NCBI GenBank assembly: GCA_949775045.1
Contig: OX459104.1
Span: 11,765,655 to 11,829,654, forward strand
Reading direction: 5' to 3'
From: Metridium senile
Taxonomy: Eukaryota > Cnidaria > Anthozoa > Actiniaria > Metridiidae
Length of the DNA: 64,000 bases
In this document: positions 56,145 to 64,000 of the stretch, one piece after another
Position numbering within the stretch: the stretch's first letter is position 1
Layout of the letters: each line of letters starts with the position of its first letter
Notes under the pieces: model-generated
The model's database searches: none
Told to the model about the DNA's origin: nothing
Seen by the model: the letters and a program-made list of their open reading frames with translations, nothing else
Translations under genes and position numbers: made by a program

Positions 56145-59100
56145 ATGGCGGACGACAGCAGCAAGGATATCGAAGAGGTAAACACGGACAAGAAAGTTTC
56201 CTAGAATTGGGCATTTTGATACGGGGACATTGTTTTATTTAGGATAGAAGACCTAACTAATCTCTCCTGAGTTATATATTGCCACATTTACGGAAAAAGG
56301 CCTTAAAACACCTAGAAATCGGTCTAGTGTTTCATATAAGTTTATATGCGAGAAACCCGGCTGCTCTCCTTTCTTGGTTTGTGTTTCGTGTACCGGAGAA
56401 CTATTGTGTTTTATTGTTGCTTCGTTCTATTTTTTAACTTAAGCCTGATACACACGAGCGATGCAAACGCTTGGTACTGTACAAGGTAATGATCTTATTT
56501 CTTAGTTCTACATCTATCCTTGAGGATAGAGCGATGCAAAAGCAAGGAATTAAACTTGTTCATTTTCTTGCATTTGTTGCTCGTGTGAACCAGGCTTAGA
56601 GTCTTATGCTATTTCTATTGAATTATGTATTCATGATATTCGTCTGTTGGTACACAAAACATATTAAGTTTGTGAAATTGTTCTATTGTTTGAATTTGAC
56701 CTTTTGTAGTACGCTTTCCGGTATTAATCTCGATTCATTTGTAGGTGGTGAAATTTTTAGAGACAAGGCGAATTTCAAAAGATGTTTTGAAAAACTTTGA
56801 GAGAGAAAAGGTAAGGAGAAGTTTAAATGATATGTACTAGGGTGAATAGGATAACCTTAGAGGGATGGGTCACCTTTTTCTATAAAAACATACAGTTTCT
56901 TGACATGTTAGGTAGGGGGACTCCAAAGGTACTGTACAAGGTAATCATCTTATTGCTTATTTCTACATCTATCCTTGAGGAGTAGACCTTTGATTATATA
57001 AACTGTTAAAAAATGTTTGGATGGATTCTCAGAATTTACCAGTGATTACTTCTTGATTCAGAAATTTGACAGTTAAATGATTGACGTTCCTATAGCAAAC
57101 ATATTTCAGACACCATTTGAAAAAAAGAATATTACATGTTAATTTATATTAAAAAAGTGATATTTTTGCTTAAGATGGAGTAGATTGCTACCTAACAATC
57201 ATTATTAGTTGATTATTTAATATAAATTGACAGAGCAAACACACTTGAACCATGAAATAAAATAAAATATAGTTACTTTAACTATTTAGTCTTTGTTTAG
57301 GAGTATTAGTTGTTATTACTGAATCAGAACCATTTATAGCTTAGGCTTACCGCTGGACAACAATGGCGAACAGTCGTTCAATTGTGCTCTCTCCACATTT
57401 CAAAAATCTTTCCTCATCTAAAACTCCTCGGCTTTCGAATTTCTTGGATTACAACGAAAAAGACAAGAAGCTGTTATGGAAGGGTTCAGAGACCGACCTC
57501 AGGAAGTATTTTGATGAGTTTTTCGACGAGAATTTTTCCAGGGATGCCAATTTGCTGACTGCATCAAATCCTAAATTTACTGCTTTGAAGTTTAAATCTG
57601 GGCAAGTTTCTGTCAAATTCTATCAATCTACTGGAACCTTACAATTTATTGGCAAAGACAGTGGGGAATTTAAATCTAGACTCGTCGAGACTGCTATTCC
57701 AAGCGCCAAGTTTGGCGACTATCTTAACGATGAAGAAACTTTGGCCTGCTCGCCTGAAGAACACCTAGACAACCAACACCGCTCTACGAAATCTAGAACT
57801 CTTTATTGACACTGTACATGATCAGAGCTCATTTTTGCCTTCAACCGAATGTAATCATACGCAAGAAATTTCCCATATTAAAATAGACATTGAGGATATT
57901 TATTCAAAACTCAAATCTCTTGAATTAATTTGTTCAGGGTCTGACCAAACCACCGACAGTTGCTCTTCAAACTCCGTTGCATTGTCACTTGAAAATGAAG
58001 CACTGAAACAAAAGCTACACGACGCGAGTTCTGAACTACAAAGAGTTAAAGAAGAGAACACCTCATTAATTGCGATCATTAGAGCTCTATCTGAAAAGAA
58101 CACAGAAACAAAGCAAGTCCTTAATTCCAGAGAAACGTCTCATTCATTGTCACAAACGAAGGTTACTGAACCATTCATCCTAACGGACTCGCCTGTCCAA
58201 TCAGAACCATGCTCCTCTCAGCTTGATGATTACAGGCTGCATCATAAGCACAAATACCAGCAAGATAAACCATCAAACCATCCTAATTTATTATTCACTA
58301 TTGGAGATACGCAACCGAGTGCTGTTGGTAAACAGTCGCAATCGTTTCATTCACAACTTGAAAACTACAGACTACAACAGAGACTACGTCAACCTACCGC
58401 CAACGAAGAAGCTGAGAGTTTGATATTAATTCCATCGCAATCTTCTCCAGAGTCTGTTTCTGTACCAAGTCAGATCGCGAATAAAAGCAAGACAAAGAAC
58501 AAAAACAAAAACAAGATCAAAGATAAGACCATTGCTCTGTCGAAATCAGACAGTCGTGAGGGTTTGAAGCAGCCTGTGCAGTTGGAGGTTACGACATCTT
58601 CATCTTCAACAACAGTCCTATTGGGTGACTCTATGGTTAAAAACGTTGCAGGTTGGAATGTAGCTAAAGATATAGGAAGAAAATTCGTGGTTAAATCTTT
58701 CTCCGGAGCTCGTGTTACGGACATGGAACATTACGTAGTTCCTTCTTTGAGCTTGTCACCCGAGGAAATAATTTTACATTGCGGCACCAACGATCTAAAC
58801 AGTAAAGAACCTAAAGTCATCGCTGAGGGTATAGTTAAGCTGGCCCGCCGCATTGAATCAGATTCCTCGACGAAAATTATAATCTCGGAGCTGATATGCA
58901 GATCTGATGAATCCCTCAATACTAAAGTAAAGTCAATAAATAAAATCTTAAAGAAATTCTGCAATCAAGATGGAAGGGACATCATTACTCACAGCAACAT
59001 CACAACCACTCATTTAAACCGAGGTGGGGTGCATCTGACGTCTAGCGGTAACAAACTTTTATATTCTAATATTATTAATTATTTTAAGTCTAGATGAATA

Positions 59101-62100
59101 CTTTCTGAAAGCTCCTGCTTTTCAATAGATGACACATTAAATATTTCTCATGGTGATAACTCTAATACACCTGACCCACTAGAAAGTAATATGTCATCTG
59201 CTGAGAGCCTTGCTCATTCGGAAATTTTTCCTATAAAACGAGGTTTTAAGATCGCGTCGTTGAATATCACTAGTCTGGTTAAGCATCTTGATGAGCTTCG
59301 AGTTCTGCTTGTTTCTCAACCTATAGATGTTTTGGCTATCAATGAAACAAGGCTTGACTCATCAATCTCTGACAATGAATTGTTTATTCCGGGCTATGAT
59401 ATTATTCGTTGTGATCGTGCGGTGAATGGGAGATTTGGTGGTGGGGTATGTTTTTACTTCCGATCATCTATCTCGTTTTCACCACGCCACGATCTATCCC
59501 TCGATAATCTTGAAAATTTGTGCATCGAAATACGTAAGCCATGTAGTAGGCCCTTTGTAATTGCAACCTGGTATAGACCTCCGGATTCCACTGTAGATAA
59601 ATTCTCAATTTTTGAGACACTCATTGGCAGGCTAGACGCTGAGGGAGTTGAATTTTACATAACCGGAGACATGAATTGTAATTTGGCCGCTAATTCAAAT
59701 TCTTTAGACAACAATGCGCGTCTACTGACTAATATTTCTGACCTATATAATTTGTCTCAACTCATAAATGAACACACACGAATTACTGAAACTTCATCTA
59801 CTCTACTTGATTTAATATTCACAAATTGCCCTCAGCGTGTGGTTTGTTCTGGTGTCTCGCATGTTGGCATTAGTGATCATAGCTTAGTTTATGTTTATCG
59901 TAAAATTTCTGTCAACTTATCGACGAGAGGCCATTCTATCATAACTTATAGGAAGTTTGATAAATTCAATTCAAACTCTTTTCGCTCTGATATCTGTTCA
60001 CAAGACTGGGGTAGTATAAATTGCCTTGATGACCCAAACGAAATGTGGGCTACTTGGAAACACATTTTTAGCAGGGTAGCGGACAAACACGCTCCCTTGC
60101 GTAAAAGGCGTGTTCGTGCTTATAAATCACCTTGGATTACATCTCAATTAAAACAACAAATGCATAATAGAAGCTCTTTGAAGAAAAGGGGATCGCCTCT
60201 AACTCTCCTCTTGATTGGTCTATTTACAAAAACTGCCGCAACTTAGTGAACCTAGATATCAAAAAGGCGAAAGAATTGTACTACAAAAATGCTTTCTATA
60301 AAAATGCCAAAAACCCTAAAGCGACTTGGAGAGCTATCAATGAGCTTACAGCGAGAAAATCTAGGAGCTCAAATGTGAAAGAAATTAAGGTAGACGGTAC
60401 TTCAATTTGTAATGCAAATGAGCTAGCTGAGGCTTTCAATTACCACTTTGCTAATGTGGGGCCCAGTCTAGCTAATGAAATATCTAATGGAAATCGTTCT
60501 CACTTGGATTATCTAGATATCGATTCCGTTTTACGTAACAATAACACATTTGAGCTCAAACACACAAATACTTCTACTGTTCGCTCATTAATATCAAAAC
60601 TCAGCAAATCTAAATCAACTGGCCTCGATCAAATTTCAGTAAGATTACTTCGTGAATGTGGTGACCTGATTTCGGACTCCCTTTGTGCTATTTTTAATCG
60701 TTCTATCGCTTCTGGCATCTTCCCAGATGACTGGAAATGCTCTAAAGTTATTCCATTATTCAAACAAGGTAAACGCGACGATCTCAACAACTATCGACCA
60801 ATTTCGATTATTCCTATAGTAGCCAAAGTGTTTGAAAGGTTAGTCTATGATCAGGTTTTCACTTATTTTACGAACAATAATTCTCTTTCACGTCACCAGT
60901 CGGGCTTTCGTCGCCTTCATTCTACAGTCACTGCTCTACTTGAGGCTACTGACAACTGGGCATTCAATATTGACAAGGGTAAAGTAAACGCTGTTGTGTT
61001 TCTAGATCTGAAAAAAGCGTTTGATACCGTAGATCATGCCATTCTCTTATCAAAATTACAATTCTATGGTATCAAAGGGATTGCTAATGATTGGTTCAGG
61101 TCCTATCTTGACAATCGCAATCAAAAGTGTTTGGTGAATGACCATTTGTCTGGTAATTATTCATTATCATGTGGCATTCCCCAAGGGACTATTCTGGGAC
61201 CTTTACTATTCATTATTTACATCAATGACCTTTCAAATTGTCTAGCCCATTGTCAGCCCAGATCGTACGCAGATGACACTCATTTAACTTTCGCATCAAA
61301 TAATGTCGTCGACATTGATAATTATCTCAATAGAGACTTAAACAGCGTCAACGACTGGCTAACTGCTAATAAGCTTACTCTAAACAATTCCAAGACCGAA
61401 TTTATGTTGATAGGCTCACAACAAATACTTGCGACTCTGGAGACTGTTCCCTCATTAGTGATTAACGGGTCCTCTGTTAAACAGGTCTCCAATACCAAGT
61501 CTCTTGGAGTACATATTGACAACAATTTATCTTGGAATGTACATATCGATAAGTTGTGTAGAAAGATTGCCTCCGGTATCGGAGCTCTTAAACGGATAAG
61601 GCCCTTTGTTCCACCCAAAACATTACAATCTATCTTTACTTCATTAATTCAACCGCACTTTGATTATTGTAGTGTTGTATGGGGAAATTGTGGCATAACT
61701 CTTTCTACAAAACTGCAAAAACTGCAAAATCGCGCCGCTCGCGTTTTAACTTATTCTAGCTATGATACTGATGCCGACGAACTTTTCAAATTATTGGGTT
61801 GGAAAAAACTAGAATGCCAACGTAAGGTTCAAACTGCTGTCATGGTCTATAAATCTCTGAATGGTTTAGCACCTGATTATCTCGCCTCTAAATTTATAGA
61901 TCGTGACAGCGTTACTAATTACTCTCTCCGTAACACCAAAGGAAAACTGTCTGTTCCATTGCCTCGTACCAACTATCGCAAAAATGCTTTCAGTTATAAA
62001 GGTGCGGTGCTTTGGAACAGCTTGCCAATAAACCTACGACAAGCACAATCCCTTAGTGATTTTCGGACTGGCTGTTCCCAACACTTCAGCTAGCTCAACT

Positions 62101-64000
62101 CCTTTATACACGGCACTCTTGAAAAGCAGGAACTTTTTTTTTTTTTATCATATTTATCCATTCTTTGTTTATATTTATATATATCTTATTACATCATTAT
62201 TTTCTCTATATATTTATTTATTTTTATTCATTGTATAACTGAAGAGTTTTTCCGTGTTTAAATAAAGTTATTATTAGAACAGTTTATGTGACACAAAGAG
62301 CAATACGCAAGCGGCCATATGCACAATGACTTTTTCAATTTTGCACATTATGTCTTGACTACTGAATTAAGTTTGTACATGTCTCTTTGTGCATATAAAC
62401 TGTTCTGCTTCAATGATATTTCTATCATCTATGTAAAGACTAATAGTCAGTAACTAAATAGTTTTATTTCATGGTCCAAATGCTCTTGCTCTTTATATTT
62501 TTATCTTATTTTAACATCTTTCCATCTTCAACAAAGAAATATTCAAATAAAATAACACTCCAATAGAAAAACACGGAAAACATCAGAAATAAAAATAGTT
62601 TTCCCGAGTTTGTGTCTTTTTTCCCCCTTCATATTTTTAATAACGTCATAATTGATGACTTCGCTGATGAAATTTTGAGATCTCTTTTACACAGTGTGTA
62701 ATTATGTCCAAAAATATACAGAAATTTAGAATTTTAAAACTCATGAAATTTAAAAATATTTACTTTGTCTTCATAAATATAAAGAATTTATTCACAATTT
62801 GCACAACAGTATCGCTTGCCTAAAAGAGCCCTACAACAGTCAAAAAACAACTGAAAAAAATTGGAGACGTCAAAAACAAACATTGTGGTTGTTTTTTAAC
62901 CATTTTAGGGCAGTCTGGGTCCAATACCCACGATTTTTCACAATTAATTATTTCAAAATAAGTCTTACACTTTTATCAACAATTTTATCAACTATTTCTT
63001 CTAAAAGTCATGTGCTGATAAAATTATTTAAATTTCACTATTTGCAGATGGATTGTGAGGCTATAGTCTTTGCAACAGATAGCTGTCTACAAGACATTGG
63101 TTTAAAAGCCAAAGGAGACATTGTTGCTTTAAAGGCGTTTGCTCAGAGAAAACATACTAGAGAATCAGATAAAAACCCGATGTATGATGAGAAAAAAAGA
63201 AAGCTCATTGGGATATTAAAAAAAGGGAGAACGAAAAGTGGCCAAGTCAACAAGAAAAGAAAGGAAGAGGTCGAAGCATCAACATCTACGCTGAATAAAG
63301 AAAAGACCAGGAAGATTACATTGGGATGGATGCATTTCCATCCTGACACTAAGAAGTTTGCAACTGTTCGCATAACAAATGGAGGTGGCTCTCGACGAGT
63401 TGATCTTCCCCTTGGCTGCTCTAAGGAGGATATCATGGAAGCGGGGAAAAAGCTCTTTTTTCCAGAAGGAGTATCTTCAAAGGGCAAAAGCACAAATATG
63501 GTATTTGATCTCGGCAACTTTCAAGGAAAGTCTATTCCAGAGTCCATTACAGATGCATCTGGAAGCAAGCCATTTACGCTGCAACGGTATATCGAACAAT
63601 ACAAACTGACACAAATATGGATCTATCTGACATCTAAGGATGTTACAGTGGACACCAATCAACATGATGATGAATCTGATGAATCTGACAGAAACTTAAT
63701 GAAGCCTGCATTTAAAACAAGCCCAGAAGATAGGAGACAAAAGTGGCTAACATACCTGGCGTCTCAAGACGATGTTCCCAACAAAGGTTCCATCAACGTT
63801 TATTCATCTGACTCTGATTCCGAAAATGAGAGTCTAGACTACTCAGGTACAACTACAGATGTGACTGATCCTATTAATGCAGCCAGCTCAAGTGGAATAA
63901 TAATTAAGCCTGAAATTCAACCTCATCTTATGGGTACTTCAGAAGAACGACAGAAATTAAAAAAGGAACAAGATGAACAATTCCAGCGTTCGCTTGAGGA
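56145..64000 (+). CDS. SAM/UBX-like accessory gene, exons 1-3, open at the window end
   Basis: Exon 1 56145-56177 (MADDSSKDIEE), exon 2 56745-56810 (22 codons, KFLETRRISKDVLKNFEREK), exon 3 63048 to beyond 64000, all phase 0 with GT/AG borders. The SAM-like domain spans exon 2 and the start of exon 3 (LQDIGLKAKGDIVALKAFA). The conserved middle domain follows (ITLGWMHFHPDTKKFATVRI, GGG, LFFPEGVSSKG, WIYLTSKD). Then an acidic Ser/Asp linker and a UBX-associated helix (EERQKLKKEQDEQFQRSLEE) run into the window end. The frame is intact throughout, unlike the paralogue at 30469. Intron 2 (6.2 kb) holds a CR1 LINE and MITEs. Probable ubiquitin-pathway adaptor; catalytic part, if any, is off the window. 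Confidence 0.75.
56443..56597. mobile_element. 155-bp MITE in intron 1
   Basis: AAGCCTGATACACACGAGC faces GCTCGTGTGAACCAGGCTT. Part of its interior (GGTACTGTACAAGGTAAT ... CTACATCTATCCTTGAGGA) recurs at about 56927-56985 in intron 2. Confidence 0.8.
57363..59097 (+). pseudogene. CR1 copy 2 ORF1: N-terminal domain, coiled coil, SGNH esterase
   Basis: MANSRSIVLSPHFKNLSSSK starts a 148-codon frame ending at 57809. The next frame already reads protein-like from about 57775 (LRNLELFIDTVHDQSSF), so one indel near 57770 splits ORF1. A coiled coil follows (ALSLENEALKQKLHDASSEL), then a Gln/Ser-rich and Lys-rich linker. The esterase has block I VLLGDSMVK, block III LHCGTNDLN and the C-terminal GGVHLTSSG with the His. 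Esterase-bearing ORF1 is a hallmark of many CR1 elements and is thought to help form the retrotransposition particle. The N-terminal domain differs from the SAP-bearing one of copy 1. Confidence 0.8.
59191..62093 (+). pseudogene. CR1 copy 2 ORF2: endonuclease and reverse transcriptase, one frameshift
   Basis: The endonuclease (59191-60246) has LNITSLVKHLDEL, LAINETRLD, ITGDMNCNL, LLDLIFTN and the complete ISDHSLVYV, so its active site looks intact. A one-base shift in the AAAAGGGG run near 60186-60195 moves the sequence into the frame of the second ORF (60246-62093). That ORF has the RT with KQGKRDDLNNYRPISIIPIV, VVFLDLKKAFDTVDHAILLS, GIPQGTILGPLLFIIYINDL and SYADDTHLTFAS, and the CR1-type C-terminus (LQKLQNRAARVLTYSSYDTD). 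Apart from the shift it is full-length, so the insertion is young. It performs target-primed reverse transcription in the family. Confidence 0.9.
62277..62407. mobile_element. 131-bp MITE next to the CR1 3' end
   Basis: AGAACAGTTTATGTGACAC faces its imperfect inverse ending AAACTGTTCT. It abuts the LINE tail. Confidence 0.75.
62408..63047. other. End of intron 2 of the accessory gene
   Basis: AT-rich, no element recognised. Ends with the acceptor CACTATTTGCAG before exon 3. Confidence 0.6.

Larger units (their letters stand above)
57340..62276 (+). mobile_element. CR1-type LINE copy 2, nearly full length
   Basis: ORF1 with SGNH esterase, ORF2 with EEP endonuclease and reverse transcriptase, and a 3' UTR ending near TAAATAAAGTTATTATT. 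It lies in intron 2 of the accessory gene in the same orientation. Each ORF carries one frameshift. The exact 5' end and target duplication were not resolved. Confidence 0.9.
55697..64000. mobile_element. Left part of a second integrase-type transposon carrying the SAM/UBX-like gene
   Basis: TACGGTGGCTGATAAGGGCC at 55697 resembles the 10.2-kb element terminus TATGGAGCCCCAGAGGGGCC (14 of 20 bases). As there, short tandem subterminal repeats follow (55828-56050), then a gene starting ATGGCG 448 bp from the end that is paralogous to the accessory gene at 30469. The right end and transposase would lie beyond 64000. The six bases before the end are TCTTAT, the predicted target duplication. Confidence 0.55.

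Overview
The window is AT-rich nuclear DNA of an invertebrate animal, probably a marine one (cnidarian- or mollusc-like; I cannot name the species). Short exons with GT/AG borders, TA- and 6-bp-flanked DNA transposons, a CR1-type LINE, a BEL/Pao fragment and a Helentron exclude a prokaryote. Almost all of it is transposable-element sequence nested several layers deep. I see no clear single-copy housekeeping gene, no rRNA or tRNA and no CRISPR.

About 0.2-15.9 kb is a decayed Helentron. It has a 2A-peptide/cysteine-protease ORF, a lysine-rich repeat ORF, a Rep(HUH)-PIF1 helicase with a C-terminal EEP endonuclease, and an RPA-like single-strand DNA-binding gene. Its helicase is interrupted at a TA by a composite insertion (6702-10441). 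That insertion carries a replication gene resembling CRESS-DNA-virus Rep (HUH endonuclease plus SF3 helicase, one in-frame stop), iteron-like repeats with a 25-bp palindrome, and an intact Tc1 DD34E transposase.

15.9-26 kb is gene-poor. It holds a non-autonomous LTR-like element with a 98-bp tandem array, a tandem duplication, a 1.35-kb long-inverted-repeat element and smaller fold-back elements.

26-49.4 kb is a layered insertion whose order can be read directly. A BEL/Pao integrase fragment (27.1 and 49.13 kb) was split by a CR1 LINE (27.33-49.12 kb). That LINE was then split twice: by a 10,237-bp integrase (rve-type DDE) transposon with a 6-bp GAGCTC duplication (30129-40365), and by an 8,077-bp Tc1/mariner-like DD38E transposon with a TA duplication (40966-49042). 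Both large transposons share one plan. A multi-exon accessory gene starts with ATGGCG just inside the left end on the plus strand, and the transposase reads inward from the right end on the minus strand. The accessory gene of the first encodes a SAM/UBX-like protein; that of the second encodes a zinc-knuckle protein.

49.4-64 kb holds a degenerate P-element transposase, a 1-kb inverted-repeat element, one or two small unrecognised genes, and the left end of a second transposon related to the 10.2-kb one (starts 55697). Its SAM/UBX-like accessory gene is open to the window end and has a nearly full-length CR1 LINE (57.3-62.3 kb) in its second intron. The best candidates for something undescribed are the accessory-gene transposons and the Rep/iteron element.
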